Assembly (NCBI GenBank): GCA_002319885.1
Contig: DCFT01000089.1
Span: forward strand, 1,712 to 30,059
Direction of reading: 5' to 3'
DNA from: Bacteroidales bacterium UBA1797
Lineage (GTDB): Bacteria > Bacteroidota > Bacteroidia > Bacteroidales > VadinHA17
Length of the DNA: 28,348 nt
Shown here: in pieces, positions 1 to 7,195 of the stretch
Numbering within the stretch: the first letter of the stretch is position 1
How the letters are laid out: each line of letters starts with the position of its first letter
The notes under the pieces: model-generated
Seen by the model: the letters and a program-made list of their open reading frames with translations, nothing else
Told to the model about the DNA's origin: nothing
Database searches by the model: none
Position numbers and translations under genes: made by a program

Positions 1-1
1 T

Positions 2-94
2 GATAAGGATTTATTGATCAATACAACAAACGGATATGAAACTGCTGTTAAAATGGGCGAAAGAATTGGTGATGCTTCTCTCACTCAATACTAG
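2..94 (+). CDS. C-terminal fragment of an unidentified protein, cut by the window edge
   Basis: An open frame enters from the left edge and runs 30 codons to a TAG stop at 92-94, ending in residues GDASLTQY. No other frame is open to the edge with a comparable tail, and 250 bases of gene-poor DNA follow, as expected after a gene end. The visible residues carry no motif I recognise, so no function is proposed. The gene could also be a chance open frame, because only 93 bases are visible. Confidence 0.45.
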   Translation, partial: DKDLLINTTNGYETAVKMGERIGDASLTQY

Positions 95-344
95 GTGAGG
101 GAGGATGTTATTCTTAAGCAAAATCCATATACTTATAAGAAATCGATGCTTAATCATAAAGTCAGGAAAAATTATCCTGAAATCTTCTATTGAGTTTTAC
201 TGATATTTTTCGTTATATATTCTTATCACTTTTGGTTATTTAAATAATGACACAATCATTCACATACGAAAGCCGATTTTATTTTTATTTATAACATAGA
301 TAAAAATACCGGCATAATTGAAAAACCTGATCAAAACACGATCT

Positions 345-554
345 GGTTGCAACTTTTGTCCGTTCGGGTACTACGGTGCTGACCGCAAGCGTCAGTATAC
401 CCAAACGGCACAAGAGGTCAAAATCGACCTCTTGTTTTATTTTGAAACTTCCCAAAACCTCACTGGCATCGATTATGAAAAGTATGGGTTCGTTGAAAGT
501 ACTGGTTGCAACTCTCCCATTCTCCAAAACGAGTTTTTCGGCAAAGATGCAACC
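345..554 (+). repeat. Interspersed structured repeat, copy A
   Basis: The left edge is the box GGTTGCAACTTTTGTCCG (345-362). It is followed by an outer stem, 360-370 pairing with 398-408 (10 of 11 pairs), that encloses an inner hairpin 377-383/391-397. An intrinsic terminator-like hairpin follows at 410-443. A second GGTTGCAAC lies at 504-512, and the right part (531-554) matches 1631-1654 of copy C at 21 of 24 positions. Copies B, C and D lie elsewhere in the window in the same orientation. Whether it is a transcribed RNA, a MITE remnant or both cannot be decided from sequence alone. Confidence 0.6.
410..443 (+). terminator. Intrinsic terminator inside repeat copy A
   Basis: A perfect 10-bp stem (410-419 with 426-435) closes a 6-base loop and is followed by a T-rich tract TTTTATTTT. 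No plus-strand gene ends just upstream: the nearest upstream stop is at 94. If functional, it would end a transcript that starts within or near the repeat. Confidence 0.6.
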
Positions 555-645
555 AAGGATCTTCTTTTTTGAGGTAGCGTCTGACTTCTTGTATTATTCC
601 ATGAGATTCTCCAACAATGTAGATTACGGCATCTTTTTGATGAAT

Positions 646-679
646 TTTGTGATTTTTTTAAACATTTCCGTTAGATTTG
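646..679 (+). promoter_or_regulatory. Candidate Bacteroidota promoter for the 763 gene
   Basis: TAGATTTG (672-679) is an exact match to the Bacteroidota -7 consensus TAnnTTTG. A TTTG at 646-649 lies 22 bases upstream, close to the usual spacing of the -33 element. The start codon of the secreted protein is about 80 bases downstream. Such matches also arise by chance in AT-rich DNA. Confidence 0.35.
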
Positions 680-762
680 TATACCTGATCTGCAAATTAA
701 AATACAACAGAAAGCAACCTTTTTCGTATTAACCTGAACGTCGAATTACTAACTATTTTCTT

Positions 763-1461
763 ATGAAAAGACTTTTTGTGACAAGTTGTCTGATACTATT
801 AGTAGTGTCTTCGAGTTATTCACAGGATATTATCTGGTTAAAAGATGGACAGAAATTAAATTGCAAAGTAATTAGCCAGGACAGTTCATCGGTATATTTT
901 GATATTAGAATGAATGGCCTTATGAAAAAGACTTTTATTGATAAAAGCAGTATTGACTCAATAAAATTCAGTTATCACTCTGATATCAGTTCAGAACGTG
1001 TAGAAAAGTCATCTATCGGCTTTGGTCTGGGTCTTGACCATGGTGGATACGGCGTTAATCTGGTCCTTTATCCTGGTAGAAACTTCGGTGTATTTGGAGG
1101 TATAGGGTATGCATTCGCCGGCATAGGATGCAACGCAGGATTAAAAATAAAACTGGTTGGGGTGAATCATAAATCTCATAATTACCCTTATCTGCTTGGG
1201 ATGTACGGCTATAATGCAGCAATAGTAATCTATAATGACAAACAATACAGTAAGTTTTTCTACGGACCAAGTTTTGGGTTAGGCGTTGACGTAAGGCAAA
1301 AATGGGAAAAGAGAGGATATCTTACATTAGCACTGATTGTACCCGTAAGGGAAAACGATGTAAAGGATTATTTTGATCTAATGCAAAACAGAGGTGTGGA
1401 GTTTACAAATAATTTATATCCTGTTGCATTTTCGGTAGGTTATCACATTATAATGAACTAA
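763..1461 (+). CDS. Secreted hypothetical protein, probable outer-membrane barrel-like
   Basis: The 232-residue protein starts with a clear signal peptide (basic MKR, then a hydrophobic stretch, then SSSYSQ with cleavage before about residue 21). Residues 22-70 (DIIWLKDGQKLNCKVI...) resemble the short lysine/aspartate-rich strand segment found at the start of many Bacteroidota secreted proteins of unknown function. From about residue 85 the chain is a run of alternating glycine/aromatic and hydrophobic segments (GFGLGLDHGGYGVNL, FGVFGGIGYAFAG, FFYGPSFGLGVDV, PVAFSVGYHI). This pattern is typical of short outer-membrane beta-barrels, including a hydrophobic last strand. I cannot assign a specific function. 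It has its own candidate promoter and a strong terminator 88 bases after the stop, so it is probably monocistronic. Confidence 0.8.
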   Translation: MKRLFVTSCLILLVVSSSYSQDIIWLKDGQKLNCKVISQDSSSVYFDIRMNGLMKKTFIDKSSIDSIKFSYHSDISSERVEKSSIGFGLGLDHGGYGVNLVLYPGRNFGVFGGIGYAFAGIGCNAGLKIKLVGVNHKSHNYPYLLGMYGYNAAIVIYNDKQYSKFFYGPSFGLGVDVRQKWEKRGYLTLALIVPVRENDVKDYFDLMQNRGVEFTNNLYPVAFSVGYHIIMN

Positions 1462-1515
1462 AAGACTGAACGCTCACTTCAGTTTATCAGGATGCATTCA
1501 CGGAACTGCTGAATT

Positions 1516-1654
1516 GGTTGCAACTTTTATCCGTTGGGGGTACCGAGAAGCCTCGCAGAAATGCGGGGCTTTTTCATATATTAAAGAGCCCTTTCCAACT
1601 TCCACTGAGCACTGAGCTATTTAATTTAATGAGTTTTTTGGCAAAGAAGCACCC
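1516..1654 (+). repeat. Interspersed repeat, copy C
   Basis: The left box GGTTGCAACTTTTATCCG (1516-1533) matches copy A at 17 of 18 positions, and the next bases (TTGGGGGTA against TTCGGGTA) are also similar. The right part 1631-1654 matches 531-554 of copy A at 21 of 24. The middle differs: a different terminator hairpin (1549-1574) replaces the nested hairpins. The copies therefore share ends but not cores. Confidence 0.5.
1549..1574 (+). terminator. Intrinsic terminator after the secreted protein gene
   Basis: A 9-bp stem with one G-T wobble (1549-1557 with 1562-1570) closes a GAAA loop and runs into five Ts (1570-1574). It sits 88 bases after the stop codon at 1461, so it is well placed to end that transcript. 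It lies inside repeat copy C. Confidence 0.75.
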
Positions 1655-1738
1655 GGTCGTCTACTCTATGACTACCATAATTGTTCATGATATATTCCTA
1701 TTAGCAGCTAGAAAGAATAAGAAATCACATTCGGGCAT

Positions 1739-2152
1739 TTACCTTCGGTTATTATCACGATCATGGACATGGCCTGATGCATTATTTCTTCTTTCCCAGC
1801 GACCTTTGACCCAGGATTTACCACGAGGTCCGCTTTCCCAATGACCTGGTTCATATGATTGGCCGGTTCTTGGTCTTGTCCAATATCCATGCTCATGGAC
1901 ATAAATATTTGACCGGTGGTTCCATCTCCAGTCACCATCAATCCAGATATATCCCAGGCCAGGACTGACCGGCCTGTCATATACGTCATTATATGATGGT
2001 TCTGTGACTACATATCCGGCAGCACAGGAACTAAAGGCTACACATGCGCCTGTAAATACAATCACATAAAGGAATATTCCTAAGATCTTCCCATTTTTTA
2101 TATATTTCCCCGTAAACCATTTTCTATCGTTTGTCTCTGTAATTGTTTTCAT
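1739..2152 (-). CDS. WXXGXW/YXWGXW-repeat lipoprotein
   Basis: I place the start at the ATG ending at 2152; an upstream in-frame TTG at 2179 is a weaker choice. The 137-residue product has an unusually long basic N-region, then a hydrophobic segment (about 22-40) ending in a lipobox AFSSC with the acceptor Cys43, so it is probably a lipoprotein. Residues 68-120 hold repeated aromatic modules of the WXXGXW type (YIWIDGDWRW, HEHGYWTRP, YEPGHWESG, WVKGRWER), which are known from small exported proteins of unknown function. The C-terminal tail is rich in Arg, Asn and His. The gene follows a short ORF (stop at 2163) by 10 bases, suggesting co-transcription. Confidence 0.75.
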   Translation of the reverse strand: MKTITETNDRKWFTGKYIKNGKILGIFLYVIVFTGACVAFSSCAAGYVVTEPSYNDVYDRPVSPGLGYIWIDGDWRWNHRSNIYVHEHGYWTRPRTGQSYEPGHWESGPRGKSWVKGRWERRNNASGHVHDRDNNRR

Positions 2153-2162
2153 GACTTTACAA

Positions 2163-2312
2163 TTAATACTCCATTTCAAAGTTTAAAATTTCAATTGCCA
2201 GGTATGATACATAACTACCTCTATAATCTTCTTCAACATGCTTTTCTCCATTTTGTTGAGTCATTGATGAAATTAATGTGAATTTTCCGGCAATTGAGTC
2301 CATAATCCCCAT
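2163..2312 (-). CDS. Small ORF upstream of the WXXGXW lipoprotein
   Basis: A 49-codon frame begins at ATG 2312, directly after an in-frame stop. An inner ATG at 2303, preceded by a TGGGGA Shine-Dalgarno-like stretch, would give 46 residues. The product begins MDSIAGKFTL and ends NFEMEY: acidic, soluble, with no signal peptide or membrane segment. It ends 10 bases before the lipoprotein start on the same strand, which favours a small operon gene or a leader peptide. I recognise no family. It may also be a decayed fragment of a longer gene. Confidence 0.35.
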   Translation of the reverse strand: MGIMDSIAGKFTLISSMTQQNGEKHVEEDYRGSYVSYLAIEILNFEMEY

Positions 2313-2460
2313 TTAATTTTACACAAGAGCTAAGCAAATACTTTTAGCCGATTTAACCAGAATAATAAGCTTCTTAGGACACTACTTTTCACACTTTAAT
2401 CGTAAAGCCGGGCCAGATGCTGAGGTGAGATTAAAGATGAAGTTAAAGCTGAGATTGGGA

Positions 2461-3009
2461 TTAATACCAGGGACGACGACCCCATGTACGTTTAACAGGA
2501 TAACGACTATGCCATATACCAGCCTGTACAGCTATACCAACAACAACCAATCCAAGGAAAATCAGCCAATAATTGGAACCGGAGATGTGCAGGAACGGCA
2601 TAAGAATATCAGCCCCCAGCAACGTGGATAGAATGATAATTGCCCAGTCAAATAAGACAGCCACCAGCAGAAGTCCAATAATGCCTCCAATGATGTAGAT
2701 TACCGAAGGTTCAACTGAGACTGAAAAGCCGATGGAAACTACTAATGTAGTCATTAAATAACCTCCGGCCAGGAAACCAGCAATCAAGATAGCCAACCCT
2801 TCCATCATAATGGCTAAGAAGGCACCAATAATTCCAGCGATTATGGCTAATAATAGAATGGTCAGTTCTGACTGGTCACTTATTAAATGCGGAATAAGGG
2901 TTAGACCTGCTATAAAACCAGCCACTCCAACAAAAAGCCAGAAAAGCCTTCTTCCAAAGAACAGCAAAAGTATCCCCAAAACCACTGAGAAAAATACTGT
3001 CATAGTCAT
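2461..3009 (-). CDS. DUF4203/TMEM198-like multi-pass membrane protein
   Basis: The 182-residue protein consists almost entirely of hydrophobic segments: roughly six or seven membrane spans separated by very short turns, with many Gly residues (VGVAGFIAGLTLIPHL, AIIAGIIGAFLAIMMEG, IGGIIGLLLVAVLFDW). The final 20 residues are basic and aromatic (KRTWGRRPWY) and likely cytoplasmic. Length, span pattern and the glycine-zipper style fit the DUF4203 group related to eukaryotic TMEM198, whose bacterial role is unknown. The start is ATG at 3009, with a second in-frame ATG two codons later. It is on the same strand as the lipoprotein but 149 bases upstream of the small ORF, so co-transcription is possible but not shown. 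Confidence 0.75.
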   Translation of the reverse strand: MTMTVFFSVVLGILLLFFGRRLFWLFVGVAGFIAGLTLIPHLISDQSELTILLLAIIAGIIGAFLAIMMEGLAILIAGFLAGGYLMTTLVVSIGFSVSVEPSVIYIIGGIIGLLLVAVLFDWAIIILSTLLGADILMPFLHISGSNYWLIFLGLVVVGIAVQAGIWHSRYPVKRTWGRRPWY

Positions 3010-3229
3010 TTTAGCCTATATTAATAAGAGCAACTTAGAATCTGAGTCTAATATATTTCCTGCTCAAAATTGCTGAATAATGTCAAATTACATATTAAAC
3101 AGCAATAAAATAAAATAGTTCAATCCTGAATAATTCCATGAATATGTTTAAAACATTGCTTCCCATTGAGTTCCTTCGTCATGTTCTTTATGACCTGAGT
3201 ATCTTGCATAATATATGAACTCATAATGG

Positions 3230-3325
3230 CTTGCGACTTTGGTCCTCCTCTGATACCAGGATGCTGACCGCAAGCATCAGTATGCCCGGAGGTACAAGAG
3301 CTCAAAACCGACCTCTTGTTTTTTT
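3230..3325 (+). repeat. Interspersed structured repeat, copy B
   Basis: It aligns to copy A over about 100 bases. The core TGCTGACCGCAAGC (3262-3275) is identical in both. The flanking stem arms differ in sequence but still pair: CCTCC (3244-3248) with GGAGG (3288-3292) here, against CCGTT with AACGG in copy A. A terminator hairpin follows. The left box is degraded (GGCTTGCGACTTTGGTCC). The orientation matches copies A, C and D. Confidence 0.6.
3294..3325 (+). terminator. Intrinsic terminator inside repeat copy B
   Basis: Arms 3294-3303 and 3310-3319 pair with a single C-C mismatch around a 6-base loop and are followed by seven Ts (3319-3325). No plus-strand gene lies upstream, because the neighbouring gene (2461-3009) runs the other way. 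It is therefore an orphan terminator that makes sense only for a transcript from the repeat region itself. Confidence 0.6.
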
Positions 3326-3462
3326 GGAGTTATCCAAAACATCACTGATATTGATGACTCACGTCTCGAACTTTAAATCATATTAGTTTTCAATGAAGAT
3401 ATGATGACAGTTATTAATGATATCAGAATTTTCTAAACAATAATTCACTTATTTAAAGCTCT

Positions 3463-4200
3463 TCAATCCAAGGGGAAACCAACACCACTGATTTCTTTGC
3501 ATAACGCAAGAAATTTCTCCTGTACTTCAGGATCGACTGATTCGGGGAGAAAATGTGTTTCACGCATGTGATAAAAATACCGCCCGCTTACTCTTGCTTC
3601 TTTATCGTTGCTTACAGCCAGCCAGGTCTGGGTCTCTGCGCCTCTCTCAAGATTATCAGGTGCACTCCTTCCTCCCATCTTTGTAGGAACCCAGCCGGGG
3701 TTAACCGCATTGGAATAAACTTCCGGCCATTTGCGGGCTACAGCCATAGACAAGATTACTACATGAAGTTTGGAATCAGAGTAAGTATACTGGGTTGTGT
3801 CGTGTGACAAATTCTTCAATCCAGGATCTCCATGCAAATGCATGGCCGAACTAAGGTAAATCAGCCGTTCAGGTCTTTGAATCAAACAAGTCAGAATATA
3901 TGGGGCAAGAGTGTTTACAGCAAAAATCATCTTATTGGCGACCTGGTATACACCGGCATTATGTATAATTGCATCGAAGTGGCCAAGTGTATTAACTTCC
4001 GCAGCTAACTCTTTAGTCTCTTCTATAATCGAGAGATCTCCTGTCAAAACTTTCTCTGCCCCCGGCACTTTTGCCAGTGCCTGCCTTCCCCTGTCAGCAT
4101 TGCGTGCATGCAGGACGACATAGTGACCCATATTGACCAACGACTTTGCAGCCATGCTACCCAAACCATCCGATGAGCCGGTGATGAATATCCTTGCCAT
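3463..4200 (-). CDS. Short-chain dehydrogenase/reductase (SDR)
   Basis: The 245-residue protein starts with ATG at 4200 (MARIFITGSS); an in-frame TTG 16 codons upstream would add a segment foreign to the fold. It carries the classical SDR marks: the nucleotide-binding TGSSDGLG (7-14), the adenine-ring NAG (81-83), a catalytic Asn (N96), Ser117/118 in YLSSAM, the Tyr140-x3-Lys144 pair (YSDSK) and the NPGWVPT motif after it. The Arg residues just after the second strand (HARNADRGR) suggest NADP(H) preference. It is a cytosolic oxidoreductase; the substrate cannot be read from sequence. It lies 81 bases downstream of an exported carboxylesterase gene on the same strand and may be co-transcribed with it. 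Confidence 0.9.
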   Translation of the reverse strand: MARIFITGSSDGLGSMAAKSLVNMGHYVVLHARNADRGRQALAKVPGAEKVLTGDLSIIEETKELAAEVNTLGHFDAIIHNAGVYQVANKMIFAVNTLAPYILTCLIQRPERLIYLSSAMHLHGDPGLKNLSHDTTQYTYSDSKLHVVILSMAVARKWPEVYSNAVNPGWVPTKMGGRSAPDNLERGAETQTWLAVSNDKEARVSGRYFYHMRETHFLPESVDPEVQEKFLALCKEISGVGFPLD

Positions 4201-4281
4201 TTTCAGGAAACAATTCCGGAAGAAGAATGTTTCCAACCCGGTCAACAAAATATTTTGAAGTTTTCCCGCTTGTGATCCGAC

Positions 4282-5973
4282 TTAATCCTGACTGCCTAAA
4301 TAGCCCAGTGAAGCCCACATTTCGCGTTCAGCTTTATTACGATCGTATATAACTTCACATTCTGTATCAATTTTATATGTCGCTCTTCTACCAAGATCAT
4401 AAGCAGGCCATTCCGGCTGACCCTTTACACCCGGTTTTCCTGTAAAAGCAAAACTGGTCCAAAGCCCGGCAAAATTCAATGAAGCTTTAAATCGTTCAGG
4501 CTTGTCGCCTGCCAGATACTGTCCGGGCATCTCTGGCCTTACATTATTGAACTTAAATCCAATATCCATAGCATGTGCCGTTCCCATCGGAAAATCAGTA
4601 TTGGGTACTTTCAGCCCTGACTTGTATCCGAAATTATACAAATAGACGGGTGCTGCGTCTTGTTTTGTCTTCTTTTCGGCAATTTCAATTGAACCCAACC
4701 CCATAATAGTCATTGACATTATTTCAACAAAAATGGATGATGGAGATGCGTTGGGCCTTGAGCTACGATATGTTTTTACTATTTTTTCTGTATTTTCTCC
4801 GAATTGCGGCTCCAGTTTTGTATACAAAGCATCAAAGTCTTGTAACTGGCATCCTGATACATCTCCTGAAGAAGTGGCAAAAAATGTATATTCATCCTCA
4901 TTCCAACCAACCAAGAGAGGCTTATTTATTGAGATCGCCGGGGCCGAAGGACTAAACGGATGACCTGTCAGAACTATTCCGTCAACAACAGGCGAGAAAC
5001 CTCCGATACCTGATGAGCCTATTCCTCTCGGCTGAAAGGAACTGGTCTTTGTTACTGTCATCGCAGCTGCTGCCTTCATCAGCTGAGGTTGTATTTCAAA
5101 AAGTTTATCAGCCGGCAGTTCTATAAGTTTGTGCCAGTCTTTCGGCGAAATATTCAGTTCCTTAAAGAGAAGTTTGGTTGTTTCAATGGCTGTTTCAACA
5201 GGCGTCATCATTACCCCCGGCCCGCTTTCGATTGAAGCCTTGTTAAAATAATTTGCTGCAGAAGGCATTGCATACAGACAGGAAGTCTTTGCGCCACCAC
5301 CCGACTCGCCCCATATCATTACATTGTCTGGATTGCCTCCAAACTCTGCAATGTTCTGATTTACCCATTTCAGTCCGTCGACAATATCCAGCATTCCATT
5401 ATTTCCAGAGGTTTTATATTTTTCTCCTGCCACGTCGCCAAGATAGAGATATCCAAAAATATTCAGTCTGTGATTTGTTTCGACTACCACAACATCAAAA
5501 TATCTTGCAAGGTTGGCACCATCCTGACCGGCACTTCCTCCGGAGCCTGTGCTGAATCCCCCTCCATGATTATAAAACATCACCGGACGTTTCTTATTAT
5601 CATTAGCTGGCGTCCAGATATTCAGGAAAAGACAGTCTTCACCTGGTTGTGGTTCATCAATGCCATAGACAGTTTTAGGACTCTGCATTGCAGGAGTTCC
5701 AAGCCTGATAGCATCTTTTACTCCTTTCCATGGCTCCAGCGGAGCCGGACGTGCGAACCTGTTATCGCCAGTAACACTACCGCCATAGGGTATCCCTTTA
5801 AAAATATTCACACCTCTTTCCCTTCTGCCTCGTACTTTTCCAAATGCTGTTTCCCCAATAACAAAGTCACCATCGGTTTTTTTTGAGGTAAAATCGAATC
5901 CTGAAAATAACACTACCGATCCCAGTCCAAGAGCTGACTGAAGTAAAAATTGCTTCCTTGAAATATTTTTCAT
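4282..5973 (-). CDS. Exported type-B carboxylesterase
   Basis: The 563-residue protein starts at ATG 5973; the TTG 15 codons upstream is unlikely. The N-terminus (MKNISRKQFLLQSALGLGSV) is Tat-like with only one Arg (SRKQFL), so export by Sec or as a lipid-free Tat substrate is uncertain. Family marks are in order: EDCLFLNIW (112-120), oxyanion loop HGGGF (136-140), nucleophile Ser224 in GESGGG, acidic residue in GWNEDE (E359 or E361), and His467 in GTAHAMD. The catalytic triad is therefore complete and the length is normal for the family. Such enzymes hydrolyse carboxylic esters; in a saccharolytic Bacteroidota this could mean acyl groups on glycans or small aromatic esters, but the substrate is inference only. 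The gene is divergent from the thioesterase gene at 6098. Confidence 0.9.
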   Translation of the reverse strand: MKNISRKQFLLQSALGLGSVVLFSGFDFTSKKTDGDFVIGETAFGKVRGRRERGVNIFKGIPYGGSVTGDNRFARPAPLEPWKGVKDAIRLGTPAMQSPKTVYGIDEPQPGEDCLFLNIWTPANDNKKRPVMFYNHGGGFSTGSGGSAGQDGANLARYFDVVVVETNHRLNIFGYLYLGDVAGEKYKTSGNNGMLDIVDGLKWVNQNIAEFGGNPDNVMIWGESGGGAKTSCLYAMPSAANYFNKASIESGPGVMMTPVETAIETTKLLFKELNISPKDWHKLIELPADKLFEIQPQLMKAAAAMTVTKTSSFQPRGIGSSGIGGFSPVVDGIVLTGHPFSPSAPAISINKPLLVGWNEDEYTFFATSSGDVSGCQLQDFDALYTKLEPQFGENTEKIVKTYRSSRPNASPSSIFVEIMSMTIMGLGSIEIAEKKTKQDAAPVYLYNFGYKSGLKVPNTDFPMGTAHAMDIGFKFNNVRPEMPGQYLAGDKPERFKASLNFAGLWTSFAFTGKPGVKGQPEWPAYDLGRRATYKIDTECEVIYDRNKAEREMWASLGYLGSQD

Positions 5974-6097
5974 GACAATAAATTGAAATCTAAAAGTGAA
6001 ATGTTTGTTTACTTTCAAAATGTTAATTTAAGTTCTTTTTCACAGAAAAAATTGACTATCAATATAAATTCTTATTTTTAGTAAAAAACTGATTAAT

Positions 6098-6607
6098 GTG
6101 AAACATAAAATACTGAAAAAGCAGCATATCTCGAAGATGTGTTTTGTATGCGGTGAAAAAAATGATTTTGGGCTGCATGCAAAATTTTACGAAACCAATG
6201 CCAAAGAACTGGTTGCTTTGATCAGTCCATCAGAGCAACACCAGGGTTACCCGGGACGAATGCATGGAGGAATAGCAGCGACCATTCTTGACGAAACAAT
6301 TGCCCGATCGATTTGTAATGGGAAAAATGAACAAATATGGGGTGTGACAATGGAATTGAAAACCAAATTCAGGAAGCCCATACCACTTGGACAGGAGTTG
6401 AAAATTGTGGGACGTGTCACAAGAGAAGGAACCCGTACTTTTGAAGGTACTGCAGAAATAATTCTCCCAAACGGGGATATCGCAGTTTCCGCAGAGGGAA
6501 AGTATATTAAGGCAACAATCGATCGAATAACAAATGACAGGTTTTTAAATGATGAATGGTTTCTTGCAGAAAGTCAGGATGATCCTTTAGAAATTGAAAT
6601 ACCCTGA
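6098..6607 (+). CDS. PaaI-like hotdog-fold thioesterase
   Basis: The 169-residue protein starts with GTG at 6098, since the overlapping ATG at 6096 is followed at once by a stop. The extended N-terminus ending in CFVCGEKNDFGLHAKF is a conserved part of this subgroup, which supports GTG over the inner ATG at 6137. The hotdog helix motif MHGGIAATILDETIAR carries the HGG turn and the acidic residue used by 4HBT/PaaI thioesterases to cleave acyl-CoA. About 30 residues after the last strand (from FLNDEW on) form an acidic tail. It is probably cytosolic. It is followed after 117 bases by the peroxiredoxin pair, with a palindrome between them. Confidence 0.85.
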   Translation: MKHKILKKQHISKMCFVCGEKNDFGLHAKFYETNAKELVALISPSEQHQGYPGRMHGGIAATILDETIARSICNGKNEQIWGVTMELKTKFRKPIPLGQELKIVGRVTREGTRTFEGTAEIILPNGDIAVSAEGKYIKATIDRITNDRFLNDEWFLAESQDDPLEIEIP

Positions 6608-6642
6608 AGCCATCACCTGGCATGTTCAGGATATGTTTCACT

Positions 6643-6658
6643 GAAATTTATAAATTTC
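6643..6658. promoter_or_regulatory. Perfect 16-bp palindrome before the peroxiredoxin pair
   Basis: GAAATTTATAAATTTC is identical to its reverse complement and lies 67 bases upstream of the first peroxiredoxin ATG, in the only spacer before the two genes. Its place and symmetry fit an operator for a dimeric regulator. The weak T-rich stretch that follows also allows a poor terminator for the thioesterase gene. AT-rich DNA yields such palindromes by chance at a low rate, so this is a candidate only. Confidence 0.35.
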
Positions 6659-6724
6659 TATCGTTTTTATATAATCATTTATCTGCTCTTTTTTACATCT
6701 TATTTAACCTTTATTCAAAAAAAA

Positions 6725-7186
6725 ATGAACGAAATCAAAATCGGAAGCAGTATCCCACCATTTACTTTGGCTGATCAAAACGGAAATTTGTTCGACATCA
6801 ATTCTGTCCTCGGAAAAAAGAACCTTGTGATTTATTTCTATCCAAAAGACGATAGCCCCGGATGCACCAAAGAGGCTTGTTCATTTCGAGATCAGTTTGA
6901 GGTTTTTAAGGAAGCCAATGCTGTTATAATTGGAATTAGTGGACAATCCGTTAAAAGCCATAAAGAATTTGCCGAAAAACACAGACTCAGTTTTACCTTG
7001 CTGAGCGATGAAGGAAATAAAATCCGGAAGAAATTTGGCGTGCCCTCCGATTTGTTGGGATTATTGCCGGGCCGCGTAACATTTATAGTCGATAAAATGG
7101 GTAAGGTGATCTATATCTTCAACTCTCAGACACAAGTCACCAGGCACGTGGATGAAGCATTAAGGATTTTGCAAGCACTTCAATAA
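6725..7186 (+). CDS. Thioredoxin-dependent peroxiredoxin, PrxQ/BCP type (copy 1)
   Basis: The 153-residue thioredoxin-fold protein carries the PrxQ/BCP active site: PKDDSPGCTKEAC with peroxidatic Cys47 and resolving Cys52 five residues later, the spacing of atypical two-Cys PrxQ enzymes. Arg117 in LLPGRVTFIVD is the conserved Arg that stabilises the peroxidatic Cys. The enzyme would reduce H2O2 and alkyl hydroperoxides in the cytosol using thioredoxin. The spelling GLLPGRVTF is a local variant of the usual family text there. The start ATG follows an A-rich stretch with no Shine-Dalgarno, as usual in this phylum. Its paralog begins 9 bases after its stop codon. Confidence 0.93.
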   Translation: MNEIKIGSSIPPFTLADQNGNLFDINSVLGKKNLVIYFYPKDDSPGCTKEACSFRDQFEVFKEANAVIIGISGQSVKSHKEFAEKHRLSFTLLSDEGNKIRKKFGVPSDLLGLLPGRVTFIVDKMGKVIYIFNSQTQVTRHVDEALRILQALQ

Positions 7187-7195
7187 AGAATATTT

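Larger units (their letters stand above)
95..645. other. Gene-poor spacer holding structured repeat copy A
   Basis: No convincing gene is seen in this stretch. Two open frames of 80-118 codons cross the repeat on opposite strands, but they overlap each other, have no recognisable protein features and run straight through perfect hairpins, so I treat them as chance. The notable content is repeat copy A (345-554). There is also a small imperfect hairpin near 162-180 without a T-tract. Confidence 0.6.
3010..3462. other. Spacer with structured repeat copy B
   Basis: No gene is supported here. A 26-codon plus-strand frame at 3138-3218 (start MNMFKTLL) and a 61-codon minus-strand frame crossing the repeat show nothing recognisable. 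The main content is repeat copy B (about 3230-3325) with its terminator hairpin; similarity to copy A continues weakly for another 30 bases. Confidence 0.6.

Noticed and set aside
285..732. Overlapping open frames of 80-118 codons on both strands
   Set aside because: They cross repeat copy A and its terminator hairpin; the text is not kept in copy B, where the same frame contains a stop.
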